A DNA stretch of 64,000 nucleotides from Arenibacter latericius DSM 15913 (GTDB lineage: Bacteria; Bacteroidota; Bacteroidia; Flavobacteriales; Flavobacteriaceae). The DNA is taken from NCBI RefSeq assembly GCF_000424985.1, contig NZ_AUKX01000033.1, positions 1-64,000 on the forward strand, given 5' to 3'. Positions 8,103 to 15,179 of this stretch are shown here, one piece after another. The notes under the pieces are model-generated. The model worked only from the letters and a program-made list of their open reading frames with translations. It was not told the origin of the DNA and did no database searches. Positions within the stretch are counted from its first letter, which is position 1, and each line of letters starts with the position of its first letter. The position numbers and the translations under genes were made by a program.

Positions 8103-8933
8103 CTACCCCTTGAGGGTATTGTTGAGGGGATCTTTTTGTGGTTCAGCCAGAGCGGATAGTTCAGCCTTTTGCTGTTCCATAGGTTCACAACTGCGATATA
8201 GGAATCGTTGCCCCTTGGCGCTCCATCGTACCTTATAGGTCAACGGTCCTTTTTGTGTTTTCTTTATCGTAATCTTAACCTCTTGGCCCTGGTTTAGTTT
8301 TTCCGCTTGGGAGGCGGTCAGCTGTTGGCCCAGCACATACATATTTGCAGAGACGGTAGACTTAGTGCGAATGTTGTTCAGTTTGGGCTCATAATAGGCC
8401 AGCTTTTGAAAGGTCTGCCCATCCAAGGAACTTCCTGTAAACAGGACGGTCTTCCCCTCTTCCACCATGGCATGGAATTCCTCCTTGGTGAACTGGTACC
8501 GATAGGCAATCGCCTCCTCCCATTTAACTGGTTCGGTGCGTTTTACCTGCACGTCCAATTTTGAGCCATAGGTAGGATGGTAGAGCATTTGCACCATTTT
8601 TACGGATTCTTTTAACTTCCCGTCCTTGACGTAAGTAGTCGTTAATTGGGCTTCCTTTCCCTCTACAATGTTCTCCTGGATGTTGGAAGCTAATTTCTCG
8701 AAGCTTATATAGGCCCCTTCCAAGCGTCTTTTGGCATCGGCCACAGCAAATTGCTGATCCCTGGTTTTTCGGACTTCCACATGAATGCTGTTCTTTGGCA
8801 TTTCGAAGGGTGGATGGTTATGGATCTTTATCTTAAAAGTGGTATCGTCTATGGATACGGCTTCGCCCTTTTGCCATACTTGGTTGACATAGACGAAAAC
8901 TCTTTGAACTGTGTTTTCTACTTGATTCTCCAT
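8103..8933 (-). CDS. DUF3945-like mobile-element protein
   Basis: This 276-residue soluble protein has no catalytic motif I recognise. The segment around 195-245 (MYVLGQQLTASQAEKLNQGQ, then EVKITIKKTQKGPLTYKVRW) resembles DUF3945 repeats found in Bacteroidota conjugative elements, with a G-x-x-LT-xx-Qxxx-L-x-x-G signature. A weaker related stretch may occur near 150-190 (YQFTKEEFHAMVEEGKTVLF). The N-terminus is also beta-rich. It is transcribed with the Toprim-like gene 22 bases downstream. Two 15-bp direct repeats lie within 80 bases upstream of its start. A role in DNA transfer or replication is inferred only from context. Confidence 0.5.
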   Translation of the reverse strand: MENQVENTVQRVFVYVNQVWQKGEAVSIDDTTFKIKIHNHPPFEMPKNSIHVEVRKTRDQQFAVADAKRRLEGAYISFEKLASNIQENIVEGKEAQLTTTYVKDGKLKESVKMVQMLYHPTYGSKLDVQVKRTEPVKWEEAIAYRYQFTKEEFHAMVEEGKTVLFTGSSLDGQTFQKLAYYEPKLNNIRTKSTVSANMYVLGQQLTASQAEKLNQGQEVKITIKKTQKGPLTYKVRWSAKGQRFLYRSCEPMEQQKAELSALAEPQKDPLNNTLKG

Positions 8934-8951
8934 TTTTGAGTGATTTTAATT

Positions 8952-9024
8952 GTTACGGAATTTGAATTTGTTACCTTTGAATAACTTTCAGATCAGGAGT
9001 GATTTGTGAGTTACGGAATTTGAA
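8952..9024. repeat. Pair of 15-bp direct repeats in promoter region
   Basis: GTTACGGAATTTGAA occurs at 8952-8966 and again at 9010-9024, with a start-to-start spacing of 58 bases. Both lie in the 120-base gap upstream of the DUF3945-like gene (minus strand). A related string (TTTGTTACCTTTGAA) lies between them. They may be protein-binding sites controlling this operon or iteron-like sites of the element. Confidence 0.5.
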
Positions 9025-9052
9025 GAAAAGAGGGCGGGAGCGTCCTCTTTTC
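9025..9052 (-). terminator. Hairpin after the 407-residue gene
   Basis: GAAAAGAGG (9025-9033) pairs with CCTCTTTTC (9044-9052), a 9-bp stem just past the stop of the minus-strand gene ending at 9056. The T run on the minus strand is short and interrupted, so termination would be weak. Confidence 0.5.
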
Positions 9053-9055
9053 ATT

Positions 9056-10279
9056 TTAAAGCGCTATTCTGTATTCTTTCAATGGCACCTCCTTCCCTTC
9101 ATTGACCTGGTTGCACGTATTTTCCCATTCGACATACCAATTCGCCGATCGTGGTTTTAGAATGTCGATCGTTTTGTTCAGGTAATATTTGTAATAGGAC
9201 CAGACCAAAACCTTGATTGCGTGCGATTCTATAGGCAATCGCACCCTAATATCACCATTGTCCTTGGAAACCAAAATGCTGAATTTATTGAGCGTGTTTT
9301 GGTCGATGATTTTAGTGTATTCCAGCATTCGCTGGCCCAAGGCCTTGTTATAACGCCTTATATGATCGTATAATCGGGTAAAGGATCTATCACTTCCCAT
9401 GGGGAACCGTACCATAAGCGTACGGTCGGTATGGGTCAGTTGCAGCTTGGAACCCTGTAGATAGGTGAGTAATTGCAGGTCCCGTAAATATCCTTCTATC
9501 TTTCCTTGGCCCGTGAAACTCAAATACAGTTTATCCACCTTTGTAATCCGCTGTATTTGGAAGAGGATATTGGTTGTCTTGTAATTAAGGGTGCCCAAGG
9601 CGAGATAGACCACATTTTCCAATCGGAATTTCTTATGGAAGGCCAGGGCTTCCTTGGGGTTGCTAAATAGAAATAGGCCGTCTATTTTCTTGGGGATATT
9701 GGAATACCATAGGGAGTGCCCTATGGCCGACTCACCAAAAGGGACAACCTCCTTGCCCATATCACGGAAATAGCCGCATACCTCATTCTGTAAGTTGAAC
9801 AGCGGGAACAGTGGATCTCCTTCCTCGCTAAGAAAAATGCGTCCAGTAAAGGGACCGTTTTGCGCTATCTGGAAAAATTGCGTTTTCGATGATTCCTCTA
9901 GGGGTTTGCGATAGGAATGAAAATGGTTGAAATCCATCTCCACCATTTTTAAACCAGAGTTTGGGTTATTGGCTATAAGGAGGGATTCTGTTTGGATCAC
10001 TTCCTCATAGCACTTGGATACCTTGTCCCAAATCAATTCTTCTTTGGCCCCCTCCATTTTTGATACATGGGCCGTAATTAGGTCCGAAGCAGCAAGTTTT
10101 TCCTGAGGCCGTTGTACCGTATAATAGAGATATCCCTTCTCCGTGTGTATGACTATACAATGCTTTCCGCCCTTTTTAAATAGAAGGTAAGTGTCCTCGG
10201 AGCGGAGGAGTTGGAACCCCAAATATTCGAAAAGTTTGGGGAGATGTATGAGATGGATTTTTGTTAGCCAATGGTCCAT
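9056..10279 (-). CDS. DUF3991-like protein, diverged relative of the Toprim-like gene
   Basis: This 407-residue protein opens with a segment (LPKLFEYLGFQLLRSEDTYLLF, shown here only in part as LFEYLGFQLLRSED, then KHCIVIHTEKGYLYYTV) that parallels the N-terminus of the 528-residue neighbour (6494-8080). The middle part (FLFSNPKEALAFHKKF, then LYLSFTGQGKIEGYLRDLQL) resembles a Toprim fold in which the acidic D-x-D is not conserved, so activity is doubtful. No signal peptide is present. It starts 61 bases from the divergent M23 peptidase start. It looks like a duplicated and diverged mobile-element DNA-processing protein. Precise function is unknown. Confidence 0.5.
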   Translation of the reverse strand: MDHWLTKIHLIHLPKLFEYLGFQLLRSEDTYLLFKKGGKHCIVIHTEKGYLYYTVQRPQEKLAASDLITAHVSKMEGAKEELIWDKVSKCYEEVIQTESLLIANNPNSGLKMVEMDFNHFHSYRKPLEESSKTQFFQIAQNGPFTGRIFLSEEGDPLFPLFNLQNEVCGYFRDMGKEVVPFGESAIGHSLWYSNIPKKIDGLFLFSNPKEALAFHKKFRLENVVYLALGTLNYKTTNILFQIQRITKVDKLYLSFTGQGKIEGYLRDLQLLTYLQGSKLQLTHTDRTLMVRFPMGSDRSFTRLYDHIRRYNKALGQRMLEYTKIIDQNTLNKFSILVSKDNGDIRVRLPIESHAIKVLVWSYYKYYLNKTIDILKPRSANWYVEWENTCNQVNEGKEVPLKEYRIAL

Positions 10280-10332
10280 AGATATAAATTAGTTATTAAT
10301 TTGTATATTATTAGTGAATTTGCGTATAAATA

Positions 10333-10340
10333 CAAATATA
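10333..10340 (-). promoter_or_regulatory. Possible -7 box for the 407-residue gene
   Basis: On the minus strand this reads TATATTTG, matching the Bacteroidota -7 consensus TAnnTTTG, about 55 bases ahead of the start at 10279. No clear TTG -33 element is found at the right spacing, so support is partial. Confidence 0.4.
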
Positions 10341-11179
10341 TGAAATTTTTCACTTTCTTTTGGCTTTGGAATAAAAAAATAGGAGGTAAGGAGCTGGAAA
10401 CCAAGATGGTTTTCGGGAAAAAGGGACTATACTATATGGTAGTGTTCATGGTGATCAGTCTTTTCTATATCCTTCAGTATGGCTTGGGTAGATCGGATCA
10501 ACAGTTGGAAAATGCCGTGAAAACAATGGAGTTATATGAAGTACGGTTGAAGATGAACATGAATGATAGCCTGACTACTGGGCAGGAGGCAGTAATGGAG
10601 CGGGAGCGATTGTTGATGGCTATTGAAACGCGCATAGTAGGTTTTCTATATCGAATACCGGATTACTCATACGTAAGCTCACTGGAAACCTACCTAAAGT
10701 ACCGTCCAAATTTGTTAGCGCAATTTCCTGCTGCCGTACCCTTGGGAAAGGGCAACTACTCTATTTCCAGTAACTATGGGATTCGTACTCATCCCATTTC
10801 TCAAAACGAGAAAACCCATTTTGGGATCGATTTATCCGCCCCAGCCGGAACCACCGTACATGCAACGGCGTCCGGTACCATCAAGGAGGTAGTGTATTCC
10901 AAAAAGGGGTACGGTACCCATATTGTTATATGGCATCGCTTTGGCTTTGAGACGCTATATGGACACCTGGAAAAAGTCTTGGTCCATAAAGGAGAGTCAA
11001 TAGCTCAGCACCAGATTATTGGCACGGTGGGAAGTACAGGAAGCTCTACAGGTCCTCATCTACATTATGAAATACTTAAAAACAAAGAGAAGATCGATCC
11101 GCGACCTTCCTTTGATCTAAAAAAGAAAATCTATGATGAGTTGTTCCTTAGCAACTCCGGAACGGAAGGAGTCGAGTAG
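10340..11179 (+). CDS. M23 family metallopeptidase (LytM type), membrane anchored
   Basis: The ATG at 10340 (MKFFTFFWLWNKKIGG) gives 279 residues. An in-frame ATG at 10271 is rejected because it overlaps the divergent gene and adds an unlikely tail. One membrane segment lies near residues 35-50 (YMVVFMVISLFYILQYG), followed by a helical stretch. The LytM domain starts around 145 (SSNYGIRTHPIS) and has the zinc ligands in THFGIDLSAPAG (H, D) and PHLHYEI (HxH). These enzymes cut peptidoglycan cross-bridges from the periplasm or support wall remodelling. In conjugative elements they are thought to open the wall for the transfer channel. It is the only plus-strand gene of the transfer group apart from radC. 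Confidence 0.85.
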   Translation: MKFFTFFWLWNKKIGGKELETKMVFGKKGLYYMVVFMVISLFYILQYGLGRSDQQLENAVKTMELYEVRLKMNMNDSLTTGQEAVMERERLLMAIETRIVGFLYRIPDYSYVSSLETYLKYRPNLLAQFPAAVPLGKGNYSISSNYGIRTHPISQNEKTHFGIDLSAPAGTTVHATASGTIKEVVYSKKGYGTHIVIWHRFGFETLYGHLEKVLVHKGESIAQHQIIGTVGSTGSSTGPHLHYEILKNKEKIDPRPSFDLKKKIYDELFLSNSGTEGVE

Positions 11180-11555
11180 GAGTCTTCCATTAATGGATTC
11201 TTAATATTATAGGCTCCTGGTTCCATAAACTATCGATCCAAGTTTCCAAACTGTTACTGATTGGTTCCAATTAGGCCCCTAATTGTTTTATGGGGACAAA
11301 CTCAATCCCGGTTTTTATTAGCTCGAATATCTTAGTAGGTCGAAGGAATTGCCAAGACCTAATAAGTCAATTTTCATGACCATGCTGCAAGTTAATCAAG
11401 CCGCCTTTGCCCGGTCCATGTAGTATTTGAAAAAATGGGGTATCCCTCCTGTCGGGGGAGCCCACCGCAATTTTTTAAAATCTCCACTTGGACTTATCCG
11501 CACCGCTGCGCTGCTGTTGATTGTGTTGGCCGCATAATCTTAAAAATTTACTATC
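11180..11555. other. Leader region upstream of radC-like gene
   Basis: 376 bases without a firm gene. CTTAGTAGGTC (11331-11341) pairs imperfectly with GACCTAATAAG (11356-11366). A 15-codon frame runs from the ATG at 11376 to the TAG at 11421-11423 (MTMLQVNQAAFARSM). The following stretch up to 11540 is more GC-rich than its surroundings and contains a CCTCC...GGGGG hairpin near 11447-11462. It could be a leader, a regulatory RNA, or the remains of an element boundary. Confidence 0.35.
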
Positions 11556-12017
11556 ATGGAAAAAACTAGAATCGCAACCTTTAAGGATTTTGTTGGAGAA
11601 TTAACGGCTATTTACAAAAGAACCACACTGCCTACGTTTAAGATAACCACTTCCAGTGATGTGAGAACTTTTATTTATCCTTACTTCGAGGATATTATGG
11701 ATGATCACGAGGAGGTGAAGGTCATCCATCTGAACCGAAAAAATCAAGTGGTAAACGTTCACCATCTAACCTCCGGAACCGATAGTGGCTGTCTGATCTC
11801 GGTAAAAGACGTACTCCGGCAAGCAGTCCTGATTAAGACACATAGCATAATTCTTGTTCACAATCATCCCTCTGGGAACCTAAATCCCTCAGAAGCCGAT
11901 AAGCAAATATCAACCAAATTGAGGAATGCTTCTAAACTATTGGATATTCCCACGCTAGATAGTATCATCGTTACCAGGGAAGGATACTACTCCTTTGCGG
12001 ATGAAGGGCTTTTATAG
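11556..12017 (+). CDS. Short RadC/JAB-domain protein of mobile element
   Basis: This 153-residue protein consists of the JAMM/MPN (RadC, DUF2466) domain alone. Its motif is IILVHNHPSGNLNPSEADKQI, read here as HNHPSGNLNPSEAD, with the HxH, S and D zinc-ligand pattern; an upstream Glu (EEVKVIHLN) completes it. It lacks the N-terminal helix-hairpin-helix of chromosomal RadC. Stand-alone RadC domains are common in plasmids, integrative elements and phage-defence islands, where their role is unsettled (the old link to DNA repair is not well supported). It is the last recognisable island gene before the tRNA and ends at its own terminator. Confidence 0.88.
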   Translation: MEKTRIATFKDFVGELTAIYKRTTLPTFKITTSSDVRTFIYPYFEDIMDDHEEVKVIHLNRKNQVVNVHHLTSGTDSGCLISVKDVLRQAVLIKTHSIILVHNHPSGNLNPSEADKQISTKLRNASKLLDIPTLDSIIVTREGYYSFADEGLL

Positions 12018-12028
12018 GCCCTTTTTTT
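12004..12028 (+). terminator. Terminator of the radC-like gene
   Basis: AAGGGC (12004-12009) pairs with GCCCTT (12018-12023), followed by a run of T to 12028. The stem overlaps the stop codon at 12015-12017. Confidence 0.7.
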
Positions 12029-12494
12029 GATTGTTTATGCTCTGATTGTATTCGAAAATGGACTGCACTAATTTCCCAGATGCTTTATCTTCCGTTGGAG
12101 AAACTCAAAGGCTGGTAACTAAAATAGTTCCAATAACGGCCCTGACCTTTTCAGATTCGCCGTTTAATCATATAATTTCTCACCCATAACTTCAAAAATT
12201 ATCGTCTAATCCAACTTTTAGGGATAGGAATAAATTTAAAGAAGAGGCTATTATCCTTTAAAAAAGAGCAAGGAGACACGACGAGACAAGATGAAAATAA
12301 TCAAGTTTTTTAGAAGGGGGGAGCCTAACTGTGATTGTTTCCTAGTAAAATCGACCAACAATAGACTGTTGAAACACGCTAAATAAGTTCAAATTGGGAC
12401 AGTTTTTTGAGTCTGAGAAAGACGACTGTAACTATATAAGTTGTTGGATAATAGGCGAAATAGTGGACAAAATGTTTTACCTATGTTTTACCTA
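12029..12494. other. Island-chromosome junction region without genes
   Basis: No open frame above noise. The last 22 bases hold two exact tandem copies of an 11-mer (12473-12494). An integrase gene, which often flanks such a junction, is not present on this side. Confidence 0.4.
12473..12494. repeat. Tandem 11-bp repeat next to tRNA-Met
   Basis: TGTTTTACCTA occurs twice back to back (12473-12483 and 12484-12494), immediately left of the tRNA terminator. Short direct repeats beside a tRNA integration site are often integrase arm-binding sites; that role is inferred here. Confidence 0.55.
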
Positions 12495-12527
12495 AGAAAA
12501 AAACCCAGAAGATGAATCTCCTGGGTT
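12495..12527 (-). terminator. Terminator downstream of tRNA-Met
   Basis: AACCCAG (12502-12508) pairs with CTGGGTT (12521-12527). On the minus strand the stem is followed by a run of T. It sits 15 bases past the tRNA 3' end. Confidence 0.75.
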
Positions 12528-12542
12528 GCCTGTATTTACTTG

Positions 12543-12616
12543 TAGCGAGATCGGGAATTGAACCCGAGACCTCCGGGTTATGAATCCGACGCTCTAACCG
12601 ACTGAGCTACCTCGCC
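12543..12616 (-). tRNA. tRNA-Met (CAT anticodon)
   Basis: On the minus strand the cloverleaf reads: acceptor GGCGAGG with TCTCGCT, U8-A9, D-arm AGCTC...GAGC, anticodon loop TTCATAA (anticodon CAT), T-arm TCGGG-TTCAATT-CCCGA, discriminator A. CCA is not encoded. The anticodon stem has one A-C mismatch at its top (31/39). The initiator-type C1-A72 mismatch and triple G-C anticodon stem are absent, so it is the elongator form. A lysidine-modified Ile2 tRNA cannot be fully excluded. Its 3' end faces the mobile island, which makes it the likely integration target. Confidence 0.9.
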
Positions 12617-12637
12617 ATTTGTTTTTTTTAACGGGTG

Positions 12638-12668
12638 CAAATATATAGTTTAATTTTTAGTCTTTCAA
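12638..12668 (-). promoter_or_regulatory. Promoter of tRNA-Met
   Basis: On the minus strand a -7 box TATATTTG (12645-12638) fits TAnnTTTG, and a TTG (12668-12666) lies 20 bases further upstream. This is the Bacteroidota primary sigma-factor pattern at the right distance from the tRNA 5' end. Confidence 0.7.
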
Positions 12669-12758
12669 AATTTGAACGCAAAAAAAATTAATATTCTTCT
12701 TTTATTTTTTTATCCTATATAAATATATATATTGACACCCATTAAACACTACATAGTA

Positions 12759-13142
12759 ATGAACGATAAAGTTAAATTTGAACTCGAATTTGTGATACAG
12801 GCTTCACCTCAGCTTCTGTATCAATATATATCCACTCCCTCAGGGCTTTCGGAGTGGTTCGCCGATAATGTAAACTCTAGAGGAGAGAAGTTCAGTTTTA
12901 TTTGGGACGGTTCCGAAGAGGAGGCGAAATTATTAAAACGTAAAAGCGAAGAATTCGTAAAATTTACGTGGGTAGCCGAGGAAGATGAAAGTTTTTTTGA
13001 ATTGAGAATTCGAGTTGATGAAATAACGAAGGATGTTTCTTTATTTATCACCGATTTTGCAGAAGAAGATGAGGTGTCCGAGTCTAAAATGCTTTGGGAA
13101 AACCAAGTATCTAGTTTAAAACAAGTTTTAGGATCTACTTAG
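12759..13142 (+). CDS. START-like (SRPBCC fold) domain protein
   Basis: The ATG at 12759 gives 127 residues beginning MNDKVKFELEFVIQASP; an in-frame TTG at 12732 is disfavoured because it adds a non-homologous tail. The sequence follows the SRPBCC/AHSA1 pattern: an N-terminal strand, 'SPQLLYQYISTPSGLSEWFAD' (read as YQYISTPSGLSEWF), then FSFIWDGSEEEAKLL, FTWVAEED and a C-terminal long helix (MLWENQVSSLKQVLG). This small protein is conserved in Flavobacteriaceae next to the class IV aminotransferase gene. The fold forms a hydrophobic ligand pocket; the ligand is unknown. Confidence 0.85.
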   Translation: MNDKVKFELEFVIQASPQLLYQYISTPSGLSEWFADNVNSRGEKFSFIWDGSEEEAKLLKRKSEEFVKFTWVAEEDESFFELRIRVDEITKDVSLFITDFAEEDEVSESKMLWENQVSSLKQVLGST

Positions 13143-13161
13143 GCCTTTTGTGAAATAAATG

Positions 13162-13169
13162 TATCTTTG
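13162..13169 (+). promoter_or_regulatory. -7 box ahead of class IV aminotransferase
   Basis: TATCTTTG matches TAnnTTTG. The start codon is only 25 bases beyond it, so the 5' leader would be about 20 nt and consist of the terminator-like hairpin at 13170-13194. Confidence 0.5.
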
Positions 13170-13194
13170 GCCTTGATTTTTCAAGGCTTTTTTT
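13170..13194 (+). terminator. Terminator-like hairpin abutting a start codon
   Basis: GCCTTG (13170-13175) pairs with CAAGGC (13182-13187), followed by seven T and directly by the ATG at 13195. It likely ends the START-like gene transcript. Confidence 0.65.
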
Positions 13195-14040
13195 ATGATT
13201 AATTTTAATGGAGACCTACTTTCCAACGATTCATTTTTTCTAAACCACAATAATAGGGGGCTACGCTATGGGGATGCCCTTTTTGAAACTATAAGGGTGG
13301 TGAATGGCAAACTATTCTTTTGGGAAGATCATTACCTAAGACTAATGGCCTCTATGCGTATTCTACGTATGGAAATACCCATGTCTTTTACTATGGAATA
13401 TTTAGAGGAGCAGATAATGGCATCAGTTACTTCAAATGCTCTAGAAAATACTGCGGCGCGCGTACGACTAACTGTTTTTAGGAATGATGGCGGACTCTAT
13501 TTACCCGATACTAATGATGTCTCTTATCTTATTGAGTCGGCTAAATTAGATGCTCCTTTTTTCGTTCTTAACACAGATCCATACGAAGTGGAACTTTTTA
13601 AAGATTTTTATGTCAACCCAGACATGCTATCTACCTTAAAGACCAATAACAAGCTTATAAATGTTGTAGGGAGTGTTTTTGCAAAGGAAAATGGATACCA
13701 CAACTGTTTGCTTGTAAACAATAATAAAATGGTGGTAGAAGCGCTAAATGGAAATCTATTCTTGGTAAAAGGGAACCGAATTAAAACTCCTTCATTAAAA
13801 GATGGTTGTTTAAATGGGATTATCCGTAAAAAATTAATTGATATTCTGGAGAATCTAGATCAATATGAATTAGAAGAAGCTCCAATTTCACCTTTTGAAC
13901 TTCAAAAAGCAGACGAACTATTTATTACCAATGCGGTGGTAGGGATTCAGCCGATTAGCAAGTATAGGAAAAAGGAATATGCTACTACCGTAGCTATGGA
14001 TCTTTTAGGCAAGTTAAATGCTGCTGCGAGGCTAAACTAG
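13195..14040 (+). CDS. PLP-dependent aminotransferase class IV (PabC/BCAT fold)
   Basis: This 281-residue protein has the class IV fold shared by aminodeoxychorismate lyase, D-amino-acid and branched-chain aminotransferases. Recognisable parts are NNRGLRYGDALFETIRV (residues 19-35), LRILRMEIP-like dimer helix, the PLP lysine K149 in LSTLKTNNKLINVV, and the PLP phosphate-binding EALNGNLFLV and LNGIIRKKL. The short length and the RYGDALFETIR motif favour 4-amino-4-deoxychorismate lyase (folate synthesis), but the substrate cannot be fixed from sequence. It is convergent with the yqgE gene, with 15 bases between stops. Confidence 0.82.
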   Translation: MINFNGDLLSNDSFFLNHNNRGLRYGDALFETIRVVNGKLFFWEDHYLRLMASMRILRMEIPMSFTMEYLEEQIMASVTSNALENTAARVRLTVFRNDGGLYLPDTNDVSYLIESAKLDAPFFVLNTDPYEVELFKDFYVNPDMLSTLKTNNKLINVVGSVFAKENGYHNCLLVNNNKMVVEALNGNLFLVKGNRIKTPSLKDGCLNGIIRKKLIDILENLDQYELEEAPISPFELQKADELFITNAVVGIQPISKYRKKEYATTVAMDLLGKLNAAARLN

Positions 14041-14055
14041 ACAGGGCTAATTAAA

Positions 14056-14616
14056 TCAGTTTAAATTAGGGTTTTCAGGAGAATTGGACCATATAAGATA
14101 ATTGCCACCCAATTCTAACATCTTTTCTTTCCAAAATGCATTTGCAGATTTTTGGATGATGGAGCAGTGGTACACATTATCTACTACAATCCAAGATTTG
14201 GAATTGAGTTCTGCATCTAATTGAAGTGAAGACCAACCAGAATACCCTAAAAAGAAGCGAATGTCATCTTCAGTAATTACCTTATTGTTGATCATTTCTA
14301 CAATGCTGTTAAAATCGCCTCCCCAATAAATACCATCGGAAATTTCAATACTGTTTTCTACCAACTCCGGAACTTTATGAATAAAATAAAGGTTGTCCTG
14401 TTCTACAGGGCCTCCATTGTAGACCTGAAAAGGTACTTCAATCTCGGTTACTAAATCGCTTATAGTGTAGTTTAACGGTTTGTTTAAAATAAAACCAACA
14501 GATCCTTCTTCATTGTGTTCTGCAAGTAATACTATAGATCTGTGAAAGGAAACATCACCAGAAAGAGTTGGCTCGGCAATAAGTAGTTTACCTTTTTTTG
14601 GTTTTTCCGCAATCAT
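14056..14616 (-). CDS. YqgE/AlgH family protein (UPF0301)
   Basis: This 186-residue soluble protein starts with KGKLLIAEPTLSGDVSFHRS, then IVLLAEHNEEGSVGFILNKP, and contains VYNGGPVEQDNLYFIH and IRFFLGYSGWSSLQLDAEL. These are the signature blocks of UPF0301. The family is widespread and conserved; the biochemical role is not settled. It is separated from the HU gene by about 110 bases with the HU terminator in between. Confidence 0.93.
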   Translation of the reverse strand: MIAEKPKKGKLLIAEPTLSGDVSFHRSIVLLAEHNEEGSVGFILNKPLNYTISDLVTEIEVPFQVYNGGPVEQDNLYFIHKVPELVENSIEISDGIYWGGDFNSIVEMINNKVITEDDIRFFLGYSGWSSLQLDAELNSKSWIVVDNVYHCSIIQKSANAFWKEKMLELGGNYLIWSNSPENPNLN

Positions 14617-14675
14617 AATATTCTCTTATATCTTCTAAAGTAATGAATTTAATGTAATTAAAAAGAGTTTTTTAT

Positions 14676-14705
14676 AAAAAAAAAGCACTTCTAATGAGAA
14701 GTGCT
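14676..14705 (-). terminator. Terminator of the HU gene
   Basis: AGCACTTCT (14684-14692) pairs with AGAAGTGCT (14697-14705) around a 4-nt loop. On the minus strand it is followed by nine T. The HU stop codon lies 24 bases upstream. Confidence 0.85.
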
Positions 14706-14728
14706 TTAGACGTATTCTTAATGTGGGA

Positions 14729-15001
14729 CTAGTTTACAGAGTTACTTAAATCTGAACCTGCCTTAAACTTAACAACATTTTTTGCTGCAATTTGAATAGT
14801 TTTACCAGTTGATGGGTTTCTACCTTCTCTTGCATTTCTTTTAGATACAGACCATGATCCGAAACCTACTAAAGATACTCTATCACCTTTCTTAAGAGAT
14901 CCTTCTACATTTCCTAAAAATGACTCTAATGCTTTTTTAGCAGCTGCTTTTGTAATGCCAGCATCGGCTGCCATTGCATCTATTAATTCTGTTTTGTTCA
15001 T
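14729..15001 (-). CDS. HU family DNA-binding protein
   Basis: This 90-residue protein is a typical HU homologue: MNKTELIDAMAADAGITKAA at the N-terminus, the GSLKKGDRVSLVGFGSWSV core, the arm motif RNAREGRNPSTGKTIQI with the DNA-intercalating Pro in 'RNPSTG', and VVKFKAGSDL. It binds and bends DNA non-specifically as a dimer in the nucleoid. It is a single-gene unit with its own promoter (15048-15076) and terminator. Confidence 0.97.
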   Translation of the reverse strand: MNKTELIDAMAADAGITKAAAKKALESFLGNVEGSLKKGDRVSLVGFGSWSVSKRNAREGRNPSTGKTIQIAAKNVVKFKAGSDLSNSVN

Positions 15002-15047
15002 AATTTCAATAAATTAATTGTTATTATTTATATTTTAATACTCCAAC

Positions 15048-15076
15048 AAAATTATACGGATTTGGCAGTAACGCAA
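15048..15076 (-). promoter_or_regulatory. Promoter of the HU gene
   Basis: Minus strand: -7 box TAATTTTG (15055-15048) matches TAnnTTTG, and TTG (15076-15074) lies 18 bases upstream. The start codon follows after a leader of roughly 40 nt. Confidence 0.65.
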
Positions 15077-15179
15077 GTAAAACGGGGGTAAATCGCTAAT
15101 ATTGTTAATAACTTCGGGTCATTGTTGATAACGTTGGGCAAATTAGGCGATTCTCGCTACCGTCAATGTACATAGGGGT

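Noticed and set aside
8952-9024. CRISPR-like array
   Set aside because: Only two repeat copies, of 15 bases, with no cas genes. No array was found anywhere in the window.
10271-10339. Upstream start for the M23 peptidase at 10271
   Set aside because: It overlaps the start of the divergent gene and adds 23 residues before the natural N-terminus at 10340.
12543-12616. Initiator tRNA-fMet
   Set aside because: The acceptor lacks the C1-A72 mismatch and the anticodon stem lacks three consecutive G-C pairs.
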